From positions 2,604,001 to 2,668,000 of the forward strand of contig NZ_CP009747.1 in assembly GCF_000800255.1 (NCBI RefSeq): a DNA stretch of 64,000 nt. The letters run 5' to 3'. Both the position numbers and the translations under genes were made by a program. Shown here piece by piece: positions 51,257-64,000 of this stretch. The DNA is from Pseudomonas parafulva. Its GTDB lineage: Bacteria; Pseudomonadota; Gammaproteobacteria; Pseudomonadales; Pseudomonadaceae. Each line of letters opens with the position of its first letter. The first letter of the stretch is position 1. The notes beneath the pieces are model-generated. The model ran no database searches, was not told the DNA's origin, and was given only the letters and a program-made list of their open reading frames with translations.

Positions 51257-52276
51257 TCAGGCGGCAACCACACGGACACTGCCACCTTCGCCAACGCCCA
51301 GGGCGTCGGCCGCTTCATTGCTCAGCACCAGCGGCTTGCCCGGCACCCAGTCCAGCTCCAGCAACACGGCGCGATAGTCCTGCAACTGACCATTGCACAC
51401 CAGGTACGGGCGTCCACCTTTGATCGGCGTATCGTCGAGCCTGACCGGCACCACGCGGCTCTGGGCGATCGAACGAATGGCCGAGGTGCGCGCATGCAGG
51501 GTCGGCCCGCCATCGAAGATGTCGATGTAGTGCTCGGTTTCGAAGCCCTCGCGCATCAGGATGTCGAAGGTGATCTGCGCCCGCGGGTGGACCTGGCCCA
51601 TCGCTTCCTGGGCGCGGTCGGGCAGCAATGGCACGTAGATCGGGTAGTGCGGCATCAGCTCAGCGAGGAAGGTACGGCTCTTCAGGCCGCACAGGCGTTC
51701 GGCGTCGGCGTAGTTGAGGTCGAAGAAGTTGCGCCCGATCGAGTCCCAGAACGGCGACTCGCCCTGCTCGTCGCTGTAGCCGACGATCTCGGTCACCACC
51801 GACTCGGCAAAGCGCTCCGGATACGACGCCATGAACAGCAGGCGTCCTCGCGAATTCAGTTCGGCCCAGCCGCTGTCGACCAGTTCAGGCAGCACATAGA
51901 AGCTGGTCAGCAGGCTGTTGCCGGTGAGGTCATGGCACAGCGACAGGACGTGGATCTTGTTGTGGATCTTCAGCTCGCGTGACGCGTGCACGAAGGTCTC
52001 GTTGCGAAAGCTGTAGAACGGCTCGGAATAGCCCGCCGAGGCGACGATGGCCGAGCAGCCGGCCAGCTTGCCGGTAACGCTGTCCTGGAGCACGAAGAAG
52101 TAGCTTTCCTCGCCGTTGAAACTGACTTCGGCGGCAAAGGAGGTTTCCGAAGCGGCGATCTTGTCGCCCAGGCGCCCGGCATCATCGGGCAGCGAAGTGA
52201 CACCAATGGGGCTGTCGGCAGCCATGCGCTGCACTTCGTTCAGGTCCGCCATTTGCGCGGGGCGCATCACCAGCAT
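51257..52276 (-). CDS. aruF: Arginine/ornithine N-succinyltransferase, alpha subunit (AruF)
   Basis: A 339-residue paralogue of AruG, M-L-V-M-R-P-A-Q-M-A-D-L, with E-P-F-Y-S-F-R-N-E-T, L-T-G-N-S-L-L-T-S-F-Y and G-Q-V-H-P-R-A. In P. aeruginosa the two form a heteromer, and the reaction starts the pathway. It lies between astC and aruG on the same strand; the 62-base gap to aruG shows no terminator. Confidence 0.94.
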   Translation of the reverse strand: MLVMRPAQMADLNEVQRMAADSPIGVTSLPDDAGRLGDKIAASETSFAAEVSFNGEESYFFVLQDSVTGKLAGCSAIVASAGYSEPFYSFRNETFVHASRELKIHNKIHVLSLCHDLTGNSLLTSFYVLPELVDSGWAELNSRGRLLFMASYPERFAESVVTEIVGYSDEQGESPFWDSIGRNFFDLNYADAERLCGLKSRTFLAELMPHYPIYVPLLPDRAQEAMGQVHPRAQITFDILMREGFETEHYIDIFDGGPTLHARTSAIRSIAQSRVVPVRLDDTPIKGGRPYLVCNGQLQDYRAVLLELDWVPGKPLVLSNEAADALGVGEGGSVRVVAA

Positions 52277-52416
52277 GGTGTCACTCCTCAGGAATACGGG
52301 CCGAACGGGTCGGCACGGAAAATCGGCGGGTACGTGCTGGCACGCGCGGCCCCCGCACTGGAATTCGATGATCGCCGACGCGGCGCAGCCTGCATCGGCG
52401 ATGAACCGCAGGCCGA

Positions 52417-53745
<1,329 letters not shown>

Positions 53746-53767
53746 TCAAACCCGGTTTTGCCAAGGC

Positions 53768-53783
53768 TTTCGGCAATGCGACA
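53768..53783 (-). promoter_or_regulatory. Candidate ArgR half-site upstream of astC, distal
   Basis: A second exact TGTCGC-N8-AA match, 51 bases from the first and in the same orientation, in the 205-base gap between argR and astC. Confidence 0.6.
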
Positions 53784-53842
53784 AACATGGTCGCATTCGC
53801 GCAGTGTACCGGCAGCGTGGCATTGGGTGAACGCTGCACGCC

Positions 53843-54823
53843 TCAGCCTTTCTCCGCGGGCGTCGAACTCAGCTCGAACGGGCTGCTGCTGCGCCGCTGG
53901 TTGCGATCTTCACGGGGTGTGGCGCCGAAGAAGTTGCGGTAGGCACTGGAGAAATGCGGCCCGGAGGAAAACCCGCAGGACAGGCCGATCTGGATGATCG
54001 ACTTGCTGGTCTGCATCAGCATCTGCCGGGCTTTGTTCAGACGCAGTTCCAGGTAGTACTGGCTGGGCACGCGATTGAGGTACTGCTTGAAAATCCGCTC
54101 CAGTTGCCGACGCGACACACAGACATGCTGGGCGATTTCGTCGGTGGTCAACGGCTCTTCGATATTGGCCTCCATCAACAGCACCGCCTGGGTCAGCTTG
54201 GGATGGCTGGAGCCCAGGCGGTTCTGCAGCGGAATGCGCTGGCGCTCGCCGCCCTCGCGAATGCGCTCGACCACCAGTTCCTCGGACACCGCCCCCGCCA
54301 GTTCAGCGCCATGGTCACGGGCCAACACCGCCAGCAGCAGGTCGGTGACCGCCATGCCGCCGCAAGCGGTCAGGCGGTCACGGTCCCAGTCGAACAGATG
54401 GCTGGTGGCGATGACCTTGGGAAAGCGCTCGGCGAAGTCGTCCTGCCACCGCCAGTGCACCGCGGCCCGGTAGCCATCGAGCAAACCCAGCAAGGCCAGC
54501 GGGTACACGCCAGCAGAAAGGCCGCCGACCATGCAGCCGCTGCGCGCCACCTGCTTGAGCGCCGTCGTCAGCGGCGCACCCAGGGCGAAGATGGGTTCAT
54601 CCGCCAACAGCAGCAGTTTGTGCAGGCCTTCGAGACGACCATTCCAAGGCTCGCCCGGCAGACGCCAGGCGCCCTCTTCGGCGGGCTCGGCCTGCAGGTA
54701 GCTCAGGTCGTAGATCACCTCCGGGTGCACCCGCTGGGCAAGCTGCAGCACTTCCTCGGCCAGAGCCAGGGTCAGCGGCCGAGTGCCGGGCCAGATGAGA
54801 AAGCCGATTCGCTGGGTGGTCAT
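53843..54823 (-). CDS. argR: AraC-family arginine regulator ArgR
   Basis: ArgR activates arginine uptake and catabolism and represses biosynthesis in Pseudomonas; it is unrelated to enterobacterial ArgR. The 326-residue product has an N-terminal DJ-1/PfpI-like domain (about 1-180). The C-terminal AraC domain has two HTH motifs (T-D-E-I-A-Q-H-V-C-V-S-R-R-Q-L-E-R-I-F and I-I-Q-I-G-L-S-C-G-F). It sits between aotP and astC, the standard order. Confidence 0.95.
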   Translation of the reverse strand: MTTQRIGFLIWPGTRPLTLALAEEVLQLAQRVHPEVIYDLSYLQAEPAEEGAWRLPGEPWNGRLEGLHKLLLLADEPIFALGAPLTTALKQVARSGCMVGGLSAGVYPLALLGLLDGYRAAVHWRWQDDFAERFPKVIATSHLFDWDRDRLTACGGMAVTDLLLAVLARDHGAELAGAVSEELVVERIREGGERQRIPLQNRLGSSHPKLTQAVLLMEANIEEPLTTDEIAQHVCVSRRQLERIFKQYLNRVPSQYYLELRLNKARQMLMQTSKSIIQIGLSCGFSSGPHFSSAYRNFFGATPREDRNQRRSSSPFELSSTPAEKG

Positions 54824-54916
54824 AGGTGACGGTCCGAAACCTGGGGTCGAATGAGGCGGCAGGCGCTGCCGCGACCGTAGCGCAGCATGCCCTATTCTGG
54901 TGCGCGAGTGCAGCCT

Positions 54917-55681
54917 TTACTTGAGGCTGCCGGAGAGAAACTGGCGCAGACGCTCGGACTGCGGATTGACCAGCACTTCGCGTGGATTGCCGCGCTCCTC
55001 GACCAGCCCCTTGTGCAGGAAGACCAGCTGGTTGGACACCTCGCGGGCAAAGCCCATCTCGTGGGTGACCACCACCATCGTCCGACCTTCCTGGGCCAGC
55101 GCCTGCATGACCTTGAGCACATCGCCCACCAGTTCCGGGTCAAGCGCTGAGGTCGGTTCGTCGAACAGCATGACCTCAGGTTCCATGGCCAGCGCACGGG
55201 CGATCGCCACACGCTGCTGCTCGCCGCCGGACATGTGTCCGGGGAAGGCGTCCTTGCGGTGCGCCACACCGACTTTGGCCAGGTAGTGCTCGGCCTTTTC
55301 CAGCGCTTCCTTGCGATTGACGCCCAGCACGTGCACCGGCGCTTCGATGACGTTCTCAAGCGCAGTCATGTGCGACCACAGGTTGAAGTGCTGGAACACC
55401 ATCGACAGGCGCGAGCGCAGGCGTTGCAGTTGCTTGCTGTCGGCGGCGCGCAGCGCCCCGTCCTTGTCGGCCACCAGCTTGAGCGCTTCGTTGTTGAGCA
55501 CGATCCTGCCCGCGTGGGGCTGCTCGAGCAGGTTGATGCAGCGCAGGAAGGTGGACTTGCCGGAACCGCTGGAGCCGATGATGCTGATGACATCGCCCGC
55601 CTTGGCTTCCAGGGACACGCCCTTGAGGACCTCATGGCTGCCGTAGCGCTTGTGCAGGTCTTGGACTTGGAGTTTGTACAT
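54917..55681 (-). CDS. aotP: Arginine/ornithine ABC transporter ATP-binding protein
   Basis: The 254-residue ATPase has Walker A G-S-S-G-S-G-K-S-T, signature M-S-G-G-E-Q-Q-R, Walker B V-M-L-F-D-E-P-T and the switch His in V-T-H-E-M-G. It powers import through AotM and AotQ. The ATG at 55681 is the family start. The P. aeruginosa gene aotO, found between aotM and aotP, is absent here: aotM and aotP are 22 bases apart. Confidence 0.95.
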   Translation of the reverse strand: MYKLQVQDLHKRYGSHEVLKGVSLEAKAGDVISIIGSSGSGKSTFLRCINLLEQPHAGRIVLNNEALKLVADKDGALRAADSKQLQRLRSRLSMVFQHFNLWSHMTALENVIEAPVHVLGVNRKEALEKAEHYLAKVGVAHRKDAFPGHMSGGEQQRVAIARALAMEPEVMLFDEPTSALDPELVGDVLKVMQALAQEGRTMVVVTHEMGFAREVSNQLVFLHKGLVEERGNPREVLVNPQSERLRQFLSGSLK

Positions 55682-55703
55682 GCTGTCGATTCTCACAGAG
55701 CGG

Positions 55704-56402
55704 TCAGTGCTTGCGCGGCGCCAGGTAGCTGAGCCAGCGGCGTTCGGCCATCTTGAACAGGCGCACGAGGATGAAGGTCAGGCACAGGTAGAACACGCCC
55801 GCGGTGATGAAGGCCTCGAAAGGCAGGTAGTACTGGGCACTGACCGTGCGCGCGGCGCCGGTGATGTCGATCAGGGTCACGATCGACGCCAGACTGGTGG
55901 TCTGCAGCATCATGATCACCTCGTTGCTGTACTGCGGCAGCGCGCGGCGCAGCGCCGAAGGCAGCAGGATGCGGCGGTACATCTTCAGGCGCGACATGCC
56001 CATGGCCTTGGCCGCTTCGATCTCGCCATGGGGCGTGGCCTTGAGGCTGCCGGCGATGATTTCGGCGGTGTAGGCACTGGTGTTGATGGCGAAGGCCAGG
56101 CAGGCGCAGAAGGTCGCACTGGACAGCCACGGCCACAGGAAGCTCTCGCGCACGGTCTCGAACTGGGCCAGGCCGTAGTAGATCAGGAACAACTGGACCA
56201 GCATCGGCGTGCCACGAATCACGTAGGTGTAGAGCCAGGCGGTCATGTTCACCAGCGGTTGGCGCGAGACGCGCATCAAACCCAGCGGGATCGCCGCCAG
56301 CAAGCCGAAGAACAGCGACAGCGCCAGCAACTTGAGCGTGGTGAGCAGGCCACCGAGGTACAGCGGCATGGCTTCCCAGACGACGTTGTAGTCGAAGATC
56401 AT
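55704..56402 (-). CDS. aotM: Arginine/ornithine ABC transporter permease AotM
   Basis: The 232-residue HisM-type permease has about five membrane helices, the N-terminal L-G-G-L-L-T-T-L-K-L and the cytoplasmic E-A-A-K-A-M-G-M-S loop that docks on AotP. It overlaps aotQ by four bases. Confidence 0.94.
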   Translation of the reverse strand: MIFDYNVVWEAMPLYLGGLLTTLKLLALSLFFGLLAAIPLGLMRVSRQPLVNMTAWLYTYVIRGTPMLVQLFLIYYGLAQFETVRESFLWPWLSSATFCACLAFAINTSAYTAEIIAGSLKATPHGEIEAAKAMGMSRLKMYRRILLPSALRRALPQYSNEVIMMLQTTSLASIVTLIDITGAARTVSAQYYLPFEAFITAGVFYLCLTFILVRLFKMAERRWLSYLAPRKH

Positions 56403-57088
56403 AGTTCAGCGGCCCTCACGCCGACCGAGTAGCGTTTTTCCAGGTACTTGAGCGCCAGCAGCGAGACGCTGGTCAACACCAGGTACAACGCGGCTACCGC
56501 CAGGAAGAAGGTAAAAGGTTCGCGGGTAGCGTCGGCTGCCTGCTTGGCCTTGAACATCATGTCCTGCAGGCCCACCACCGACACCAGCGCAGTGGCCTTG
56601 GTCAACACCAACCAGTTGTTGGTAAAGCCCGGAATCGCCAGACGGATCATCTGCGGCACCATGATGCGGAAGAACACCTGCCGCGAGCTCATGCCATAAG
56701 CCGCCCCGGCTTCGGCCTGCCCACGGGGAATCCCGAGAAACGCGCCACGGAAGGTTTCCGACAGATAGGCACCGAAGATGAAGCCCAGGGTGAAGATGCC
56801 AGCGACCAGCGGATTCACGTCGATGTAGTCGTCGTAGCCGACCAGCGGTGCGACCCGGTTGATGATGTCCTGACCGCCGTAGAAGATCAGCAGGATCAGC
56901 ACCAGGTCCGGGATGCCACGGATGACCGTGGAATAGAGGTCGCCCAGCCAGGCCAGCCAGCGCACCGGCGACAACCGCAAGGCTACGCCGATCAGGCCGA
57001 GAACGATGGCCAGGGCCATCGACGACAGGGCGAGCTGCAACGTCAGCCACGCCCCCTCGAGGATGACTGCCCCGTAGCCTTTCAACAT
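56399..57088 (-). CDS. aotQ: Arginine/ornithine ABC transporter permease AotQ
   Basis: The 229-residue HisQ-type permease has about five helices, V-I-R-G-I-P-D-L-V-L-I-L and the coupling loop Q-A-E-A-G-A-A-Y-G-M-S. It forms the membrane pair with AotM. It lies 91 bases after aotJ. Confidence 0.94.
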   Translation of the reverse strand: MLKGYGAVILEGAWLTLQLALSSMALAIVLGLIGVALRLSPVRWLAWLGDLYSTVIRGIPDLVLILLIFYGGQDIINRVAPLVGYDDYIDVNPLVAGIFTLGFIFGAYLSETFRGAFLGIPRGQAEAGAAYGMSSRQVFFRIMVPQMIRLAIPGFTNNWLVLTKATALVSVVGLQDMMFKAKQAADATREPFTFFLAVAALYLVLTSVSLLALKYLEKRYSVGVRAAEL

Positions 57089-57179
57089 GTTTCGAATTCC
57101 TCAGGACTTGGGAACGAAAAATGGTGCAAACCTCAGCGCTCCTGCTGTTTGCACCATTGCTCAGGTGATTGCCGGACGC

Positions 57180-57965
57180 TTATTTCGCGTCTGGACCGTA
57201 GATGTCGAAGTTGAAGTACTTGGCCTCGATCTGCTTGTACTTGCCGTTGGCACGGATGGCGTCGATGGCCTTGTTGATGCGCTCGCGGTTGGCGTCATCA
57301 CCCTTGCGCACGGCGATACCCACACCGTCGCCAAAGTACTTCACGTCGGTGAAGGCAGGCCCGACGAAGGCGAAGCCTTTGCCAGCGTCGGTCTTGAGGA
57401 AGCCGTCTTCGAGCAGGGTGGCATCGGCCACGGTACCGTCCAGGCGACCGGCCGCGACGTCCAGGTAGACTTCGTTCTGCGTGCCATAGGGCACGACGGT
57501 GACGCCCTTCGGTGCCAGCACTTCCTTGGCGAAGCGGTCATGGATCGAACCACGTTGTACGCCGATTTTCTTGCCCTTGAGCTCGTCAAGGCTGTCGCTG
57601 ACGGTGGTGCCGTCCTTCATCACGAGGCGCGCCGGGGTCAGGTAGTAACGATTGGTGAAGTCAACCGACTTCTTGCGATCGTCGGTGATCGACATGGAGG
57701 ACAGGATGGCGTCGATCTTGCGCACTTTCAGTGCCGGGATCAGGCCGTCGAATTCTTGCTCGACCCACGTGCACTTGGCTTTCATCTCTTCGCAGAGGGC
57801 GTTACCGATGTCGTAGTCGAAGCCGGCAATGCTGCCATCGGGCTGTTTGAAGGCAAAGGGTGGATAGGCCGCTTCGATACCGATCTTCAACGGCTTTTCG
57901 TCGGCCTGCGAGACCAGGGAAAACACGGACAGCGCCAGGGCGCCAAGCAGTGCGAGCTTCTTCAT
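57180..57965 (-). CDS. aotJ: Arginine/ornithine-binding periplasmic protein AotJ
   Basis: The 261-residue product has a Sec signal peptide ending near V-S-Q-A before D-E-K-P-L-K-I-G, then a class II solute-binding fold with [10 protein letters not shown] and the ligand-contact region [13 protein letters not shown]. It captures arginine and ornithine for AotQM. ATG 57965 with GGAG upstream is chosen; the upstream open frame includes the leader and promoter. Confidence 0.95.
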   Translation of the reverse strand: MKKLALLGALALSVFSLVSQADEKPLKIGIEAAYPPFAFKQPDGSIAGFDYDIGNALCEEMKAKCTWVEQEFDGLIPALKVRKIDAILSSMSITDDRKKSVDFTNRYYLTPARLVMKDGTTVSDSLDELKGKKIGVQRGSIHDRFAKEVLAPKGVTVVPYGTQNEVYLDVAAGRLDGTVADATLLEDGFLKTDAGKGFAFVGPAFTDVKYFGDGVGIAVRKGDDANRERINKAIDAIRANGKYKQIEAKYFNFDIYGPDAK

Positions 57966-58442
57966 CAGGTAACTCCATCGGTACGGGGCACTAGCAGGCA
58001 GGGAAACGACTGCCCGAGAGGCGAATGAGTACAACGCGAGCCGCGCAGGGTTCGACCAGGGTCGCAGACCACGAGCGAGTGAGTGGCATTCTAACGGCAG
58101 CCCGGTGGTCGATATTTCTTCAAAGCGACAACTACGTATAGAAGCGCATAAACCTGCGGGCGGCGATATTGACAGCTCTTGCGAAACATGCAAGCGCAAA
58201 AGGAATACAACCTTTAGACGAAGCAATAAGCGCGCCTATTATTGGCAAAGCCTTGAATTCCGGCAAGTGCGGGGTGCGTGGGGATGACGATGGGATAGGA
58301 AATGCACCGGAGGGCTGCAGGACTGTTTCCCCCGGCCCCGATTCGGTGCAATGGATCAGCGCGACGGGTTACCGATGAATATCGGGTAACACTCGGCAAA
58401 ATCGAGCAGCAATCCCGTCAAGGGGAAGCTGCCGCGTGAATG
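57966..58442. other. Control region upstream of aotJ
   Basis: About 480 bases without a credible gene between aotJ and the acsA terminator. The part nearest aotJ holds a -10-like TAGAAT (minus strand, 58088-58093) and an ArgR motif just upstream; the part from 58140 to 58440 shows nothing recognised. Confidence 0.5.
58088..58130 (-). promoter_or_regulatory. Candidate ArgR-activated aotJ promoter
   Basis: On the minus strand TGTCGC-N8-AA at 58115-58130 matches the ArgR half-site. A -10-like TAGAAT at 58088-58093 puts the start near 58081, so the motif would cover about -34 to -49, the place expected for an activator at a promoter without a good -35. Confidence 0.55.
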
Positions 58443-58466
58443 AAAGGGGGCTGCATCGCAGCCCCT
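58443..58466 (-). terminator. Terminator of acsA
   Basis: GGGGCTGC, 3-base loop, GCAGCCCC at 58447-58465; on the minus strand the stem is followed by CTTTCATT, ten bases after the acsA stop. Confidence 0.8.
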
Positions 58467-58475
58467 GTCATGCAA

Positions 58476-60437
<1,962 letters not shown>

Positions 60438-60839
60438 CTGTTTTACCTCGGTGTAATAGTTGTTTTTGTATACGAAGGTTTTAACTGTACCAGAGCGCGC
60501 GTGACCATTCGACGTTGGTAGTACCAAAACCCGACTGGCGCGTCAGCGCTTCCACGACAGCGCTGCAACCGGCGTAATCGCTGATGTCCAGAAAAAAACA
60601 GTGGCGCAGGAAAAGATTGTTACCGAATCCAGCAAAAACTGTATCAAAACAGTGTCTTTTTCAACTTGCCACGCAGGCCTAACATGGCCCTCGCCAACAA
60701 CGGCAAACCGATCAACTTCCAGTCCAGCCCCCACGCGGCCTTGTTGATCCTCTCCCGAACTCAACTTTCAACGTTGTACGTTTTCGCGGCGCCCTGCGTG
60801 CCGCGCGTCCCTTCACGACCTTAGACAGGTAACTCGAAC
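60438..60839. other. Divergent region between acsA and the DUF2790 gene
   Basis: About 400 bases with no credible gene. It should contain the promoters of acsA and of the DUF2790 gene; no element with a convincing consensus could be assigned by eye. Confidence 0.5.
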
Positions 60840-61097
60840 ATGAAAGCTTTACTGGTATTGCTACTGGGCAGTGTCTGCAGCGCGGCGATGGCCGATGACC
60901 TGACGCCGCCCGCCGAGCAGATTCCGGTCGAACACTACAATTACTCCCAGCACCTGGATATCGCCAAGGTGCTGTCCATGAGCCCGGTCGCCGATGTCTG
61001 CGCAGTGGTGCCGGCGCGCATGACCTACGAGGACTCCCAAGGTCACCGGCACGTCCTCGAATACCGCGTGATGGGCAATGGCTGCTCCAACGGTTGA
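60840..61097 (+). CDS. DUF2790 family small periplasmic protein
   Basis: An 85-residue product with a signal peptide (M-K-A-L-L-V-L-L-L-G, cut after A-M-A) and a mature part containing Y-N-Y-S-Q-H-L-D-I-A-K-V and V-P-A-R-M-T-Y-E-D-S-Q-G. It has two cysteines about 25-30 residues apart, consistent with a disulfide. This pattern fits the DUF2790 family, abundant in pseudomonads and of unknown function. Followed by a strong terminator, so it is a single-gene unit. Confidence 0.85.
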   Translation: MKALLVLLLGSVCSAAMADDLTPPAEQIPVEHYNYSQHLDIAKVLSMSPVADVCAVVPARMTYEDSQGHRHVLEYRVMGNGCSNG

Positions 61098-61108
61098 GTC
61101 GCGACACG

Positions 61109-61128
61109 GGGGCCCTGCGGGCCCCTTT
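61109..61128 (+). terminator. Terminator after the DUF2790 gene
   Basis: GGGGCCC, loop TGC, GGGCCCC, then TTT, twelve bases past the stop codon. Confidence 0.85.
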
Positions 61129-61158
61129 CGCCGCCCCGACGGACACCCCACGGCCCCA

Positions 61159-62721
<1,563 letters not shown>

Positions 62722-62839
62722 GGAAGCTCCGTCACGCCGTCTTTTTCATATTCAGCGCAGAAATTCGTAAAGATAAGCTGACAAATCAATCAGCCTTAAG
62801 GCCTCAAAGAGGCGAATATTCGGTCAATTACAGGCTCTT

Positions 62840-62857
62840 TGTAAAATTTACCTTACA
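62840..62857 (+). promoter_or_regulatory. PhhR/TyrR box upstream of phhA
   Basis: TGTAAA, six bases, CTTACA: one mismatch to the TyrR-family palindrome TGTAAA-N6-TTTACA. It is 118 bases before the phhA start in the phhR-phhA divergent region. Confidence 0.75.
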
Positions 62858-62974
62858 GAAATCCTTTGCAGACACTGCTCGCCTGACCTGATCACCGGAT
62901 GCAATCGCCCAAACCAAGGGCTATTTCTAATGCCATCGCGGTCATAACAACAAAGCCCTCAGCAGGAGAGCGAC

Positions 62975-63760
62975 ATGAAACAAACGCAGTACGTGGCCCG
63001 TGAGCCCGACGCGCAAGGTTTTATCGACTACCCGCAGCATGAGCATGCGGTGTGGAACACCTTGATCACCCGTCAATTGAAGGTGATCGAGGGCCGCGCT
63101 TGCCAGGAATACCTGGACGGCATCGAGCAGCTCGCCCTGCCCCACGACCGCATCCCGCAACTGGGTGAAATCAACAAGGTGCTGGCCGCTACCACTGGCT
63201 GGCAAGTCGCCCGGGTCCCGGCGCTGATCCCCTTCCAGACGTTCTTCGAATTGCTGGCCAGCAAGCGCTTCCCTGTCGCCACCTTCATTCGCAGTGCCGA
63301 AGAGCTCGACTACCTGCAGGAACCGGACATCTTCCACGAGATCTTCGGTCACTGCCCCTTGCTCACCAATCCCTGGTTCGCCGAGTTCACCCATACCTAC
63401 GGCAAGCTCGGCCTGGCCGCGACCAAGGAGCAGCGCGTGTACCTGGCGCGACTGTACTGGATGACCATCGAGTTCGGCCTGATGGAGACTGCCCACGGCC
63501 GTAAGATCTACGGTGGCGGTATTCTCTCCTCGCCCAAGGAAACCCTGTATAGCCTTTCCAACGAGCCCGAGCACCAGGCCTTCGACGCCATCGAAGCCAT
63601 GCGCACGCCATATCGCATCGACATTCTGCAGCCGGTGTATTTCGTGCTGCCGAACATGAAGCGCCTGTTCGACCTGGCCCACGAAGACATCATGGGCATG
63701 GTCCAGCGAGCCACGCAGTTGGGCTTGCATGCGCCGAAATTCCCACCCAAGGCGGCCTGA
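62975..63760 (+). CDS. phhA: Phenylalanine 4-monooxygenase
   Basis: PhhA hydroxylates phenylalanine to tyrosine using Fe(II), tetrahydropterin and oxygen. The 261-residue product keeps the three iron ligands in their usual places: His121 and His126 in F-H-E-I-F-G-H-C-P, and Glu166 in M-T-I-E-F-G. It lacks the N-terminal regulatory ACT domain of animal enzymes, as usual in bacteria. AGGAG before the ATG supports the start. The pterin recycling enzyme phhB follows 39 bases later. Confidence 0.97.
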   Translation: MKQTQYVAREPDAQGFIDYPQHEHAVWNTLITRQLKVIEGRACQEYLDGIEQLALPHDRIPQLGEINKVLAATTGWQVARVPALIPFQTFFELLASKRFPVATFIRSAEELDYLQEPDIFHEIFGHCPLLTNPWFAEFTHTYGKLGLAATKEQRVYLARLYWMTIEFGLMETAHGRKIYGGGILSSPKETLYSLSNEPEHQAFDAIEAMRTPYRIDILQPVYFVLPNMKRLFDLAHEDIMGMVQRATQLGLHAPKFPPKAA

Positions 63761-63799
63761 GCCACCTTGTCGACAACAAACTGATAGTGGAAACCCTCG

Positions 63800-64000
63800 A
63801 TGAATGCCTTGAACCAAGCCCACTGTGAAGCGTGCCGTGCCGATGCACCGAAGGTCAGCGACGAAGAGCTGGCCGAGCTCATCCGCGAAATACCCGACTG
63901 GAGCGTGGAAGTGCGCGACGGTCACATGGAACTGGAGCGGGTGTTCCTGTTCAAGAACTTCAAGCATGCGCTGGCCTTCACCAACGCGGTCGGTGAAATC
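63800..64000 (+). CDS. phhB: Pterin-4a-carbinolamine dehydratase, 3' end outside window
   Basis: PhhB dehydrates the carbinolamine left by PhhA, regenerating the pterin cofactor. The first 67 codons are visible and open to the window end: [15 protein letters not shown] at the start, then I-P-D-W-S-V-E and [12 protein letters not shown], which are family signatures. Co-transcription with phhA is likely from the 39-base gap. Confidence 0.93.
   Translation, partial: MNALNQAHCEACRADAPKVSDEELAELIREIPDWSVEVRDGHMELERVFLFKNFKHALAFTNAVGEI

Noticed and set aside
58105..58378. Short plus-strand open frames upstream of aotJ
   Set aside because: They cover the candidate aotJ promoter, have no ribosome site and look like chance frames.
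60543..60764. 73-codon minus-strand frame between acsA and the DUF2790 gene
   Set aside because: No ribosome site, no resemblance to known proteins; overlaps likely promoter DNA.
62900..62975. Possible sigma-54 promoter of phhA (GGCTATTTCTAATGCC)
   Set aside because: GG and GC are 11 bases apart instead of 10, so it does not fit the -24/-12 element.

Overview
The window is chromosomal DNA from a gamma-proteobacterium of the genus Pseudomonas, most likely the P. putida group. The flgBCDE/flgFGHIJKL block, the bkd operon with its own lipoamide dehydrogenase (lpdV), BkdR, AmrZ, the aot-argR-ast arginine cluster and PhhR/phhAB all point there, as does the high-GC codon use. Almost all of it reads as vertically inherited core genome. 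No insertion sequence, prophage, CRISPR array or toxin-antitoxin pair was seen.

Bases 1-11416 form a glycosylation cassette beside the flagellar genes. A 5'-truncated WbqC-like gene, a DegT-type aminotransferase and a 1159-residue multidomain glycosyltransferase run on the plus strand. They converge on two further large glycosyltransferases (907 and 1189 residues) on the minus strand, directly downstream of flgL. This resembles the flagellin-glycosylation islands known next to flgL/fliC in other pseudomonads.

Bases 11490-27908 are flagellar and chemotaxis genes. On the minus strand are cheV-cheR, then flgBCDE plus a small secreted-protein gene, then flgFGHIJKL. On the plus strand are flgA, flgMN and flgZ. 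Matches to sigma-54 promoters stand before flgB, flgF and flgA, and to sigma-28 promoters before flgM and cheV. The flgA and cheV promoters overlap on opposite strands.

Bases 27971-36536 hold an MFS transporter, a glutamine-synthetase-like ligase (gamma-glutamylpolyamine type), bkdR and the branched-chain keto-acid dehydrogenase operon bkdA1-bkdA2-bkdB-lpdV. A tRNA-Arg(CCT) and a 620-bp gene-free stretch lead to amrZ and mgtE. Then come three nearly identical tRNA-Arg(ACG) genes, tRNA-Ser(GCT), csrA/rsmA, lysC and alaS.

Bases 44809-58130 begin with the one clear accessory gene, an M91-type zinc metallopeptidase with an RTX-like repeat domain. It is followed by the arginine succinyltransferase pathway (astE, a small His-tailed protein, astB, astD, aruG, aruF, astC), its activator argR, and the arginine/ornithine ABC transporter aotPMQJ. 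Several TGTCGC-N8-AA motifs fit ArgR operators. Uptake, regulation and catabolism of arginine to glutamate and succinate are thus together.

Bases 58443-64000 hold acsA, a small DUF2790 periplasmic protein, the regulator phhR and the phenylalanine hydroxylase genes phhA and phhB (cut by the window end), with a TyrR/PhhR box before phhA.
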